A DNA stretch of 64,000 nucleotides from an uncultured Paracoccaceae bacterium (lineage in GTDB: Bacteria > Pseudomonadota > Alphaproteobacteria > Rhodobacterales > Rhodobacteraceae), in NCBI GenBank assembly GCA_947492475.1, contig CANLNM010000003.1, forward strand, positions 124,001-188,000. The letters are read 5' to 3'. Shown here piece by piece: positions 39,381 through 48,073 of this stretch; within the stretch, counting starts at the first letter, position 1; every line of letters begins with the position of its first letter. The position numbers and the translations under genes were made by a program. Under the pieces are notes generated by a model. That model was not told the origin of the DNA. It searched no databases and was given only the letters and a program-made list of their open reading frames with translations.

Positions 39381-39395
39381 ACCTGGTTCCTTTAA

Positions 39396-39429
39396 GGTGC
39401 GTAATTGATACTTGGTGCGTTTTTGATAC
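39396..39429. promoter_or_regulatory. Direct-repeat candidate operator between HxlR and SnoaL genes
   Basis: GGTGCGTAATTGATAC (39396-39411) and GGTGCGTTTTTGATAC (39414-39429) agree at 14 of 16 positions, with an 18-bp period. They lie in the 91-base divergent region, 15 bases from the HxlR start. Confidence 0.6.
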
Positions 39430-39471
39430 CACTTATGCAGCACTGAAACAATCGATTCGAAAGATACTGAT

Positions 39472-40242
39472 ATGACCCCTACAGAACTTGTCCTGAACGC
39501 GGTTGCGGCTCTGTTCACAAACTTTGATCCAGAAGCAGCACAACAATTGCTGGCGCCCGATTACATCCAGCACAATCCAGTTGTGCCAACCGGCGCTGCG
39601 CCGATCATCGGGTTCATTCCCGCCTTGCAACAAAGCGGCCTCACCATGACAACCCACCGCGTGATCAGTGAAGGCGACTTGGTTGTACTGCACAATACCT
39701 TTGACAATGCGCAAGCCTTTGGCGCGCCCAGCATGGTCGCGTTCGACATTTTCCGCGTCCAAGATGGCAAAGTGGCGGAACATTGGGACAATCTGGCCGC
39801 TGTTGCCGCGCCCAACCCATCAGGTCGCACGCAAACAGATGGCGCAACAGAAATCACTGATCTGGACGCCACGGCCGACAACAAGGCCTTGGTCACGGGG
39901 TTCATCCAAGACGTTCTGACAGATGGCAAAGTGGACCTAATCACCAACTACATTTCCACCGAAACCTACCTGCAGCATAACAGCCAGATCGCAGATGGGC
40001 TGGACGGTCTGGGCGTCGCACTGGGCGCCATGGCTGAACAAGGCATTTCGATGGTCTACACCGAAACCCACATTGTGGTGGCCGAAGGAAACTTTGTGTT
40101 TGCTGCATCCCAAGGCACATTGGGCGACACGCCTACGGCCTTTTATGATCTGTTTCGGGTGTCAGACGGATTGATCGTCGAACATTGGGATGTGGTGTCA
40201 GACATCCCCGCCGAAATGGCGCATGAGAATGGCAAATTCTAA
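39472..40242 (+). CDS. Two-domain SnoaL/NTF2-like protein
   Basis: 256 residues made of two similar ~125-residue halves. Each has an 'evening' of the same landmarks: LLAPDYIQHNPVVPTG and TETYLQHNSQIADG, then FDIFRVQDGKVAEHWDNL and YDLFRVSDGLIVEHWDVV. This tandem NTF2-like layout is of the SnoaL polyketide-cyclase-like or steroid-isomerase-like class; substrates vary. No signal peptide. Divergent from the HxlR regulator, which likely controls it. The stop is followed by a hairpin that mainly serves the convergent gene. Confidence 0.8.
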   Translation: MTPTELVLNAVAALFTNFDPEAAQQLLAPDYIQHNPVVPTGAAPIIGFIPALQQSGLTMTTHRVISEGDLVVLHNTFDNAQAFGAPSMVAFDIFRVQDGKVAEHWDNLAAVAAPNPSGRTQTDGATEITDLDATADNKALVTGFIQDVLTDGKVDLITNYISTETYLQHNSQIADGLDGLGVALGAMAEQGISMVYTETHIVVAEGNFVFAASQGTLGDTPTAFYDLFRVSDGLIVEHWDVVSDIPAEMAHENGKF

Positions 40243-40251
40243 GCTCATCCC

Positions 40252-40287
40252 CAAAGGAAAAGGTGCGCCGGGTTTCCCCGACGCACC
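40252..40287 (-). terminator. Probable terminator of the Hint-domain gene
   Basis: On the minus strand GGTGCGTCGGG and CCCGGCGCACC form a stem with one mismatch around a GAAA loop, followed by TTTTCCTTT. It lies 26 bases past the Hint stop. On the plus strand there is no T-run. Confidence 0.7.
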
Positions 40288-40312
40288 CCCTGCGTATCTT
40301 CTCCGCGAGTGG

Positions 40313-40984
40313 TTAGGATACGCAGGATCCGGGGTCCCCTTTGGGGGAGGATACCCCGAATCCGGTCTCGTCCAGTTCCATCAGGCTCACTAAAATATCT
40401 GCCTGTGCGTCGCTCAAAGCAACATATCCATTAGTCTGTGGATCTATACCGACGAGTATATCGACAGCGGCTTGGCACAAAAACAAAGCCCCGCCATTGC
40501 TAAAGACGATCTGATCTTCGCTAAAATAAATGCACACCACATCTGTGCGACATGGGGGTGCAATACGTTCAATCCCACGGAAACCTTCCAATGCGCTGGC
40601 TGCCATCAGCGCAAAGGCGTCTCCGTAAATGTTTTCTGCTGCGTCGCTTTCGATCATCACAGGCTGATCGGGCAGAATGGTCATCCGGTCCTGATTGCCC
40701 AACGCACCAGCAGGAACATTCAGCGGCCAGCGGCTGGGATCTTTGTCGTGATGTGTGGACCAAACCGTAAACCGGCGCACTTCGACGACGGGTTGCATGC
40801 CACCATCAAATGTCAGCACCATATCCCCAGCCGCAATCGTTTCAACCGGGCGCCAGCCCATTTTAGTGGCAACTTTGGTGCCCGTCGCCAGCCCTACATT
40901 GACGTCAGCAAAGGATGTTTCCATCCGTTCAAAGCCTTCGTAGGTCCGTTCAGGTGCGGCAGCAGATTTAATCCAGTCGAACAT
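40313..40984 (-). CDS. Hint (Hedgehog/intein) domain protein, nucleophile absent
   Basis: 223 residues. The Hint_2 core is seen in LATGTKVATKMGWRPVETI, AGDMVLTFDGGMQPVVEVRR and the later strand VVCIYFSEDQIVFSNGGALF. In active Hint domains the residue before the -x-x-G-T turn is Cys or Ser; here VNVGLATGT offers only Gly, so self-cleavage or splicing is not expected. Proteins of this kind are common in Rhodobacterales and function is unknown. Faces the SnoaL-like gene; the next gene on the same strand is a sulfotransferase, 179 bases upstream. Confidence 0.8.
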   Translation of the reverse strand: MFDWIKSAAAPERTYEGFERMETSFADVNVGLATGTKVATKMGWRPVETIAAGDMVLTFDGGMQPVVEVRRFTVWSTHHDKDPSRWPLNVPAGALGNQDRMTILPDQPVMIESDAAENIYGDAFALMAASALEGFRGIERIAPPCRTDVVCIYFSEDQIVFSNGGALFLCQAAVDILVGIDPQTNGYVALSDAQADILVSLMELDETGFGVSSPKGDPGSCVS

Positions 40985-41163
40985 TTTCTAAGTCCTTTTC
41001 ACGTGGCAGCGGGCCTTTGACCCTCGCGATAGGACTAGATGCCGTGATTCTCTGGCCATGGATTGGGACATAAAAGGGCCGAATTGGGGCATTGGTGCGG
41101 CCGATTGGGTCAATTACGCCAATCCCAGCAGTTAATGCTTCGTTAAGAAACAATCAGGCAATT

Positions 41164-41811
41164 TTAATCGAAGGCATATCCAAATCGGTCGATGTCAGCA
41201 GCACAGATTTTGGCCACCAGATCCGCATCTGCTGTGGAATAATAGCTGCGCCAATCCGATATCCGCTTGGATTCGTTTGCTTTCCCTAAGGGCAGCTTGA
41301 ACCCCAAATGGGTTTCCAGATCCGCCATATCCGCCACCAGATGTTCCAGTCGGATAAAATGGCAGGGATATTCCCGCCCCTGCGCATCACTGACATAGCG
41401 CCCATAGGGATGTGCATGCAGGCTGCGTCTGGTGTGGTCCGCATTCAGGAACCCGCTGAAATCCGTGGCTTTGGCCAGATGCACCGCCGGATGATCAAAG
41501 CGTTGATCCTGCAGCCAGTGATAATAGCTGACGATCCGGTCCCAGGGATTGCGCACCAATGTGAACACATAGGAATGTTCGATCTGATCGCGCCCTATCA
41601 GACCGATCACATCCGCCAAGGTCGAATGTTTCCACAACCGGCCCGCGGTTTGGGCATCTTTGATCCGATTGCGCCGCCGCACGGCCTTGGGGGTGTCGCC
41701 AATCAGGATGTCATCGGCCTTGGCCCGCTTTTCCAAGGCCAGCGCCATCGACGTCCCGCCCGTTTTGGGGATATGCACAAAGATATAGCCGCGGCCCGGT
41801 GAAATGATCAT
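41164..41811 (-). CDS. Sulfotransferase family 2 protein
   Basis: 215 residues. The 5'-phosphosulfate-binding loop is FVHIPKTGGTSMALALE close to the N-terminus, and the 3'-phosphate segment is TLVRNPWDRIVSYYHWLQD; both are the marks of the carbohydrate (Golgi-like) PAPS sulfotransferase family 2 in bacteria. It would transfer sulfate to a sugar or lipid. No signal peptide. The DMT transporter lies 9 bases upstream on the same strand, so the two may be one transcript. Confidence 0.88.
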   Translation of the reverse strand: MIISPGRGYIFVHIPKTGGTSMALALEKRAKADDILIGDTPKAVRRRNRIKDAQTAGRLWKHSTLADVIGLIGRDQIEHSYVFTLVRNPWDRIVSYYHWLQDQRFDHPAVHLAKATDFSGFLNADHTRRSLHAHPYGRYVSDAQGREYPCHFIRLEHLVADMADLETHLGFKLPLGKANESKRISDWRSYYSTADADLVAKICAADIDRFGYAFD

Positions 41812-41820
41812 TTGCCTAGT

Positions 41821-42711
41821 CTATCGCGACCTGAGCGCAATCACGACCCCCGAGGCGATGATCAACCCAACCCCCGCCACGGCCAGCATATTGGGCACAG
41901 CCCCAAACAGAACAAACGCCCACATCGCCGCGCAGATGATCATCCCATATTCCAGAATGGCAATATAAGACGCCTCGCCCAGCTGATAGCCACGGGTAAT
42001 GCTGAACACGCCAATCGTGGCCCCCACCGCTTGGATCAGGCACAGCCCCAAAAACGTGTATGTGGGCGCCACATAGCCCAAGGTCACAAAATCCGGCACC
42101 GCAATGTCCGCAATCGTAAACCCGACCATGCCCAGCAGCCCCACCAATCCAAGCCCAATGAAGTTAAAGATCGTCAACACAATCGTACCTTCGCCTTCGC
42201 ACCATTCGCGTGTCGCCAAATTGGCCACCGCATAAAAAGCCCCGGCCACCATCGGGATAAAGGATGTCAGGTTCAGGCTGTTTGGGTCAGGCTGTACCAC
42301 CATGACCAATCCGGCAAAGCCAACCGCCGCTGCGATCCAACGGCGACGGCCGATTTGGCGTTTCAAAAATACCGCTGACAGGATCAGAACGAAAATCGGC
42401 GCGGTAAACAGCCCCGCCAGAACCACTTCGATTGGCATAAAGGCCAGTGACCCAAAATAGATCGTCATGGCCATTGTGACCGCCACAGTGCGCCCGATTA
42501 CGGCCCAGAATTTGGTCGGCCAGACAGGCGCACCCGCAAAATAGCCGATTAACACCAGAGCCGGCAGAACCAGCGCGGCACGGGTCGCGTGGAACTGCCA
42601 CAACCCTGCCTGTTGCGCGATGGCCGGGACCAAATTGTCGACAAACCCCAACGACATCATGCCCATCAACATGAACATCATCGCAGCAACCGGCCTTACA
42701 TTCCTATCCAC
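41821..42711 (-). CDS. EamA-family (DMT) transporter
   Basis: 296 residues, ten membrane helices in two EamA repeats; helix starts such as AGLFTAPIFVLILSAVFLK and the second-half LIQAVGATIGVFSIT are typical. DMT proteins move small metabolites across the inner membrane. The ATG at 42711 is used; ATGs 30 bases in are alternatives. It is divergent from the acyl-CoA ligase at 42812 across a 100-base region. Substrate unknown. Confidence 0.88.
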   Translation of the reverse strand: MDRNVRPVAAMMFMLMGMMSLGFVDNLVPAIAQQAGLWQFHATRAALVLPALVLIGYFAGAPVWPTKFWAVIGRTVAVTMAMTIYFGSLAFMPIEVVLAGLFTAPIFVLILSAVFLKRQIGRRRWIAAAVGFAGLVMVVQPDPNSLNLTSFIPMVAGAFYAVANLATREWCEGEGTIVLTIFNFIGLGLVGLLGMVGFTIADIAVPDFVTLGYVAPTYTFLGLCLIQAVGATIGVFSITRGYQLGEASYIAILEYGMIICAAMWAFVLFGAVPNMLAVAGVGLIIASGVVIALRSR

Positions 42712-42811
42712 GGATTTTTCCTTTGAACATTTCTCTTCACAAGAATCGCAAACCGGCTACATACTCAACGCCATTCGCGACACAAAATGCGTTTCAGGGG
42801 GGAAAATCGAC

Positions 42812-44452
42812 ATGGGTTGGATGGCAGACGAGGCCGGGCTGGAAAAATGCGCCGCAAATCACGTAGCTTTGACGCCTTTGTCGCATCTTATACGGGCGGC
42901 GCGGGTTTTTCCCAACCACGAAGCGTTGGTCTATGGCACCATCCGCCACACCTATCGTCAATATTACCAACGCATCACCCAATTGGCGTCGGCCTTGGTC
43001 AATGCGGGGATCAAATCCGGTGATGTTGTGGCCACGGTTTTGCCCAATGTCCCCGCCCAAGCCGAAGCATCCTGGGCCATTCCCGCATGCGGGGCTGTTT
43101 TGAACACCATCAATGTGCGTTTGGATGTCGACACGATCGCCTATATTCTGGATCACGGCGGTGCAAAATTGGTGATCGTCGATTGCCAGTTTTTGCCCGT
43201 GGTGATGGATGCAATCGACCTGATGGACGGCCCCGCCCCCATCGTGATCGAGGTTCCCGATCCGCTTGCAGGCATTCCCCATATTGGTACCCAAACCGAT
43301 TATGAGGATTTTCTGGCCACCGGTGATCCGGATTTTCAATGGATCCTACCCAAAGATGAATGGGAAAGTCTGGCGCTGAATTACACCTCTGGCACGACGG
43401 GTCGCCCCAAAGGGGTGGTTTATTCGCACCGTGGGGCCATGTTGATGACCTTGGGCACGCCGATTTCCTGGCAAATGGTGCGACATCCCAGATATCTGAC
43501 CATTGTGCCGCTGTTTCACTGCAATGGCTGGAACCACACATGGATGATGCCTGCATTGGGGGGGACGGTGATTTGCTGTCGCGACATCAGTGCTGCGGCC
43601 ATTTATAATGCCATCGCCGACGAAGCCGTGACCCATTTTGGCGGCGCTCCCATTGTTTTGAACATGCTTGTTAATGCGCCCGATGACGTGCGACGTCGCT
43701 TTGATCACGTGATCGAGGTGTTCACCGCAGGCGCCCCGCCCGCCCCGGCAACATTGGCGGCGGTTGGCAAATTGGGGTTCAACGTCACACAGGTCTATGG
43801 CCTGACAGAAACCTACGGCCATGTGACGGAATGCACGTGGGATGCGGGATGGGATGCTTTGCCAGCCGATGAACAGGCCGCCATCAAAGCCCGCCAAGGC
43901 GTGCCAATTCCGACGTTAGAATATTGCAGCGTGCAGGACGACCAAGGCCACCAGATATCTATGGATGGGAAAACGCAGGGTGAAATTGTCATGCGCGGGA
44001 ATTGCGTCATGAAGGGCTATTACCGCAATCCCAAAGCCACAATTGAGGCGTTTCACGGCGGTTTCTTTCATTCCGGCGACATCGCCATTCAGCATCCTGA
44101 CAGCTATGTGCAGATTGCCGACCGCGCCAAGGACATCATCATTTCGGGCGGCGAAAACATTTCTTCGGTCGAAGTCGAAGCCGCCTTGATGCACCATCCG
44201 GCCGTGAACCTATGTGCAATTGTCGCCAAACCTGATGACCGCTGGGGCGAAGTGCCCTGCGCCTTTGTTGAACTCAAAGACGGGGCCCATGCCGACGAAG
44301 CCGAATTGATCGCCTTTGCCCGCAGCCGTTTGGCCGGTTTCAAATGCCCCAAACAGGTTGTGTTTATGGATTTGCCCAAAACATCGACCGGCAAAATTCA
44401 GAAATTCGAATTGCGCACCCTTGCGCGCGGCCAGACCGCTGATCTGACCTGA
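42812..44452 (+). CDS. Acyl-CoA ligase (AMP-forming), DmdB-like group
   Basis: 546 residues from the ATG at 42812, preceded by GGGGGGA. ANL motifs: YTSGTTGRPKGVVYSHRGA, VYGLTETYG, FHSGDIAIQHPDSYVQI, DRAKDIIISGGENISSVEVE, and the catalytic lysine in PKTSTGKIQKFELR. Overall wording is close to the short/medium-chain ligases that include roseobacter DmdB (methylmercaptopropionate-CoA ligase), so candidate substrates are medium-chain acids or MMPA. No dmd cluster is present. The open frame reaches further upstream but that part overlaps the divergent DMT gene. Confidence 0.88.
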   Translation: MGWMADEAGLEKCAANHVALTPLSHLIRAARVFPNHEALVYGTIRHTYRQYYQRITQLASALVNAGIKSGDVVATVLPNVPAQAEASWAIPACGAVLNTINVRLDVDTIAYILDHGGAKLVIVDCQFLPVVMDAIDLMDGPAPIVIEVPDPLAGIPHIGTQTDYEDFLATGDPDFQWILPKDEWESLALNYTSGTTGRPKGVVYSHRGAMLMTLGTPISWQMVRHPRYLTIVPLFHCNGWNHTWMMPALGGTVICCRDISAAAIYNAIADEAVTHFGGAPIVLNMLVNAPDDVRRRFDHVIEVFTAGAPPAPATLAAVGKLGFNVTQVYGLTETYGHVTECTWDAGWDALPADEQAAIKARQGVPIPTLEYCSVQDDQGHQISMDGKTQGEIVMRGNCVMKGYYRNPKATIEAFHGGFFHSGDIAIQHPDSYVQIADRAKDIIISGGENISSVEVEAALMHHPAVNLCAIVAKPDDRWGEVPCAFVELKDGAHADEAELIAFARSRLAGFKCPKQVVFMDLPKTSTGKIQKFELRTLARGQTADLT

Positions 44453-44560
44453 AACGGGGCTGTTGTCGCAACTCTTATAACCGCTCTATTCATTCCTGAT
44501 TTGATCCCGTAAAGTTGCATAAAATTATCAGCTTAGATGACAGGCAATGCGTCCGCATAA

Positions 44561-45583
44561 ATGACGGCACTCAGGGAATATCAGCACCTCGAAAGCGGGG
44601 GTTTGTGGCGCGCCGATACCGACGCCCAACGTCGGGATGTGATTGTGTCCTTTGGGGATGCCACGCTGGTCATTTCTGACACTGCCAATCGGCCGCTGTC
44701 GCATTGGTCCCTGCCCGCCGTCGCACGGCTGAATTCCGGCACTCGTCCTGCGCTGTATTCGCCGGACCCTAACGGCACAGAAACCCTTGAAATTGATGAC
44801 GATTATATGATCGACGCAATTGAAAAGGTGCGGATCACTTTGGGAAAACGCCAGCCGCGTCAGGGGCGTTTGCGCTGGCTTAGCTTTGGGATTTCTACAG
44901 CGATTGTCCTGTCATTGATCCTGTTCTGGCTGCCAAATGCGCTGACACAGCACACGCTGACGGTGGTTCCTGCAGTCAAACGGGTCGAAATCGGTGCCAA
45001 TCTGCTGGGCCATATTCAAAGCCTGACCGGCACGACCTGTCGCGCTCCGTTGGGCAATCAGGCGTTGCGCCGGTTGCAATTGCGCAGCCTTGGACCCGAT
45101 GCGCCCGGTCAAATCGTGGTTTTACCGGCCGGACCCTCTGGGGCGTTATATCTGCCCGGCGGGATTATCACCCTCAACCGCGCCGTGGTCGAAGACCCCG
45201 AAGACCCCGCAACGGCTGCGGGTCACGTGGTTGCCGCCGCAGCGCGCATCATGGTGCAGGATCCGATCGAACCTATCTTGCGTCAGGCGGGCCTGCGCGC
45301 AACGCTCCGGTTCCTCACCACCGGGGATTTGCCGCCTGACACATTGCAATCTTATGCCGAAGTATTGGTTGCCTCTTCGCCGGAACGGGTTTCTGATGAT
45401 GTGTTGTTATCGGCCTTTGCAGCGGCCCGCATTCCCAGCACGCCTTTCGCCTATGACCTTGATATTACCGGCGAAAAAACAATCAGCCTGATCGAAGCCG
45501 ACCCATTGTTGGGCCAGACTTTTCCTTTGATACTGGCGGATGAAGACTGGATCAGTCTGCAGGGCATTTGCGGCAGCCGTTAA
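44561..45583 (+). CDS. Membrane-anchored degenerate M48-like protein
   Basis: 340 residues. A ~100-residue soluble N-terminal domain, one membrane helix at about 107-124, and a C-terminal domain outside the cytoplasm. The block YLPGGIITLNRAVVEDPE (from 197) is what precedes the zinc site in M48 peptidases (normally LPGG.I.L..GL followed by a HExxH helix). Here the helix reads AAGHVVAAAARI, so only the first His remains and the catalytic Glu and second His are lost. It therefore looks like a pseudo-protease. Two cysteines (160 and near the end) might pair. Starts 108 bases after the acyl-CoA ligase. Confidence 0.6.
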   Translation: MTALREYQHLESGGLWRADTDAQRRDVIVSFGDATLVISDTANRPLSHWSLPAVARLNSGTRPALYSPDPNGTETLEIDDDYMIDAIEKVRITLGKRQPRQGRLRWLSFGISTAIVLSLILFWLPNALTQHTLTVVPAVKRVEIGANLLGHIQSLTGTTCRAPLGNQALRRLQLRSLGPDAPGQIVVLPAGPSGALYLPGGIITLNRAVVEDPEDPATAAGHVVAAAARIMVQDPIEPILRQAGLRATLRFLTTGDLPPDTLQSYAEVLVASSPERVSDDVLLSAFAAARIPSTPFAYDLDITGEKTISLIEADPLLGQTFPLILADEDWISLQGICGSR

Positions 45584-45668
45584 TCCTGACCGCGCCACAT
45601 TCCCTATCGCACACGAAGAAGACCCCGCCTAGCATCGCTATCGCAGAGCCTTCCCCGGGAGACCCCCC

Positions 45669-47348
45669 CTATCGCCGGGTTGTCGCGTTGGTGTATCCAA
45701 CGCCTCGTACCGTCTGAAGGGCACGGTTCAGCCGCGCCGCATCGTTGAACGGACCTGCCATCACAATCCGATATTCCTGCCCATTTCTGGTATAAACGCC
45801 GATCCGCATCGGCAATCCACGTGCCCTCAACTGGCGGGCCACGGTTTGCGCAGCTTCCCGCGTGTCAAACGTGGCCACATCAACATATGCATCCTCAATC
45901 ACCGCCGGTGCAGATCGTGACGACACACGTGCATCCAGTTGCGCAGTTGGCTCTGGGCTGCGTTCCTGAGTGGCATAAGTCACCGAACCACGTGGCAATC
46001 CCCGATTTGGGTTGATCCGCCCGTCTTCCCAGACGCGCTGATACCCGGCGGGTGGATTGGGAATTGTGCGGTCATGACGTGGGTTTGACGCAGGTACTGG
46101 CGCAGGTCCAAAAACGTTGCGCGGCGCGGTTGCATAGGTTGTGCGTTCAGCACCGACCAGATTATACCCAGTTCCCCCCTGCATCCCCAGCGGCGCATGC
46201 GGCAGCTGCAATTGGGGCCCACAACGCACGGGATGCCGAGATTGGTTCAGATAATCATTTGCATAAGGTGTGTTCGCACAGGAATTGGCGGCAACCTGTT
46301 GCGCGCCTGTTTGGGTGCGATCTGTCCCCGGAAATCCAAGCGTCGGCGCATCCGCAGAAGTCGCAATTTGTGTCACACGGGACGGCGCCGGTGCCGATTG
46401 CGGGGCACAAACGATGGGCTGCCCGGTTGTGTGGTTGATGTAATTGCGCCCGGTCTGCGCCATTTCTGCGCAGATTTCTGACAGGGTCACCCTGCGCAGA
46501 TTGGACTGCTGGGGGGCGGGAATGGGGGCCAAGGCGGATAGCGGTGCGGTCACTTGGGCGGAGGTCTGCGGCGCGGGCCCGCAATCCAGCGCGCGACCAG
46601 TCCGCGCATCCCGATACCCACGTTGAATGCCAAACACACCATCACAAGCTTCGGCGCGTGTGATCCGACGGGGTTCGGTTACAGGCGGAACTGAGGGCGC
46701 TACTGGGGCAGATACCGGTTGCGGCGCAGGGCCACAATCAATCGGCTCGCCGGTTTGCGCGTTGCGATACCGACGTTGAATACCATAGACGCCGTCGCAG
46801 ACATCCGCCCGCGTTAAACGCGGCGTTGCTGGCGCCGTTTGTGCAGGTGCGGCTGGTGCTGGCGTTGGCGCGGCAACAGGTGTCGGCGCAGGTGCGGGTG
46901 TGCGCACGATACGCGGCGACACAACTGGCGTTGGCCGTGGCGCGGGCTGTTCAGCCGGTGCTGCCGCAGTTTGCGGGGCCGGTTCGGGGGTCGAAATCAC
47001 TGGCGCATCCCCTAGCGGGTTTGGGGCGGCGGCCAATTCAGACGCGCTGGCACGGGGGGACGCATTCGGGGCGGGGGCGTTGGCCTGTTCGGCGGCAACT
47101 TCTGCAGAAAGCGACGGCTGAAACCCACACATCGCCCGGCGATCACGCGACACACGGGGCACCCAGTTCACATTTCCACCGATCCCAGCACGGATGAAAA
47201 CGCAGCCATCGCTGTCCACATATTGGTTGCCCGTAAAGCTGGCAGGAGGCGTTTCCGCAGGTGGACCGATATCACGCAAATCCTGTGCCAAACCCATCTG
47301 GGATGACAGAATCAAAGCTAAAACGGACGCGGACACTACCCGGGACAT
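45669..47348 (-). CDS. Exported SPOR-domain protein with four Cys-flanked repeats
   Basis: 559 residues with a signal peptide (cleaved near GLAQ-DL). After a Pro/Ala-rich stretch (~85-175) there are three close repeats at ~177-209, 227-260 and 286-317 and a weaker one at ~352-379. Each holds two cysteines 19-21 residues apart and a YR[ND]xxTG-like turn before a final [CG]GP/CAP (e.g. CDGVYGIQRRYRNAQTGEP). The C-terminal ~70 residues (490-559) are a SPOR domain (DVATFDTREAAQTVARQL..RIVMAGPFND), which binds denuded peptidoglycan at division sites. So an envelope/peptidoglycan role is inferred. ATG at 47348 with GGGGGAA is preferred. A perfect hairpin overlaps that ribosome site. Confidence 0.82.
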   Translation of the reverse strand: MSRVVSASVLALILSSQMGLAQDLRDIGPPAETPPASFTGNQYVDSDGCVFIRAGIGGNVNWVPRVSRDRRAMCGFQPSLSAEVAAEQANAPAPNASPRASASELAAAPNPLGDAPVISTPEPAPQTAAAPAEQPAPRPTPVVSPRIVRTPAPAPTPVAAPTPAPAAPAQTAPATPRLTRADVCDGVYGIQRRYRNAQTGEPIDCGPAPQPVSAPVAPSVPPVTEPRRITRAEACDGVFGIQRGYRDARTGRALDCGPAPQTSAQVTAPLSALAPIPAPQQSNLRRVTLSEICAEMAQTGRNYINHTTGQPIVCAPQSAPAPSRVTQIATSADAPTLGFPGTDRTQTGAQQVAANSCANTPYANDYLNQSRHPVRCGPQLQLPHAPLGMQGGTGYNLVGAERTTYATAPRNVFGPAPVPASNPRHDRTIPNPPAGYQRVWEDGRINPNRGLPRGSVTYATQERSPEPTAQLDARVSSRSAPAVIEDAYVDVATFDTREAAQTVARQLRARGLPMRIGVYTRNGQEYRIVMAGPFNDAARLNRALQTVRGVGYTNATTRR

Positions 47349-47359
47349 ATCTGTATTCC

Positions 47360-47377
47360 CCCACAAGATATTGTGGG
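47360..47377 (-). promoter_or_regulatory. Perfect inverted repeat over the SPOR gene ribosome site
   Basis: CCCACAA, GATA, TTGTGGG is a perfect 7-bp stem. On the minus strand the last G's run straight into the GGGGGAA ribosome site of the SPOR gene, 12 bases from its ATG, so an RNA hairpin could hide that site. A DNA operator is the other reading. Confidence 0.5.
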
Positions 47378-47440
47378 AGAATGCCGTACAATCTCAAAAC
47401 TGTAAAGCTATTGTTGACGAAAACAGGGGATTTTGCCCCC

Positions 47441-48073
47441 TTATTTCGTACCAAACATGCGGTCACCCGCATCCCCTAGGCCCGGTACAATATATCCATG
47501 GTCATTCAGCCGTTCATCCACTGCTGCCGTGACAATTGGCACATCTGGATGGGCTTCTTTCATGCGTGCGATGCCCTCTGGGGCGGCCAAAAGACACAGG
47601 AATATGATGTTTTTCGCACCCGCCTCTTTCAGCAAATCAATGGCTGCTACGGACGAGTTCCCGGTCGCCAACATCGGATCAACGGCGATGGTCAAACGAT
47701 CCCCCAGCTCATCAGGCACCTTGAAATAGTACTGGACCGGCTTCAGGGTTTCTTCGTCACGATAAAGCCCGACAAACCCGACACGCGCAGCTGGGATCAG
47801 CTCTAAAATGCCGTCCAACAACCCGTTTCCGGCCCGCAGAATAGAAATCAAAGCCAGCTTTTTGCCATCAATCACCGGCGCATCCATTTTCTGCATCGGC
47901 GTGTCGATTTCACGGGTGGTCATCGGCAGGCCACGGGTCACTTCGTAGGCCAACAAATGGCTGATTTCACGCAGCAGACGTCGGAACGAATTGGTCGACG
48001 TATCTTTGTTACGCATGATGGTCAGTTTGTGCTGTACCAGAGGGTGATCAACCAGGGTCAGATGGGGATTCAT
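47441..48073 (-). CDS. upp: Uracil phosphoribosyltransferase
   Basis: 210 residues. PRPP-binding region [22 protein letters not shown] is the type-1 PRTase loop; the flexible GxPD-like end ...[16 protein letters not shown] is the uracil-specific C-terminus, and [14 protein letters not shown] is conserved. It converts uracil and PRPP to UMP. Last gene of the nucleoside-salvage operon, its ATG overlapping the add stop by 4 bases. Confidence 0.97.
   Translation of the reverse strand: MNPHLTLVDHPLVQHKLTIMRNKDTSTNSFRRLLREISHLLAYEVTRGLPMTTREIDTPMQKMDAPVIDGKKLALISILRAGNGLLDGILELIPAARVGFVGLYRDEETLKPVQYYFKVPDELGDRLTIAVDPMLATGNSSVAAIDLLKEAGAKNIIFLCLLAAPEGIARMKEAHPDVPIVTAAVDERLNDHGYIVPGLGDAGDRMFGTK

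Noticed and set aside
40313..40984. Intein or mobile homing element
   Set aside because: No splice-junction residues or endonuclease domain; a stand-alone Hint protein.
44561..45583. Active M48 metallopeptidase
   Set aside because: The HExxH motif is not present, so activity is not claimed.
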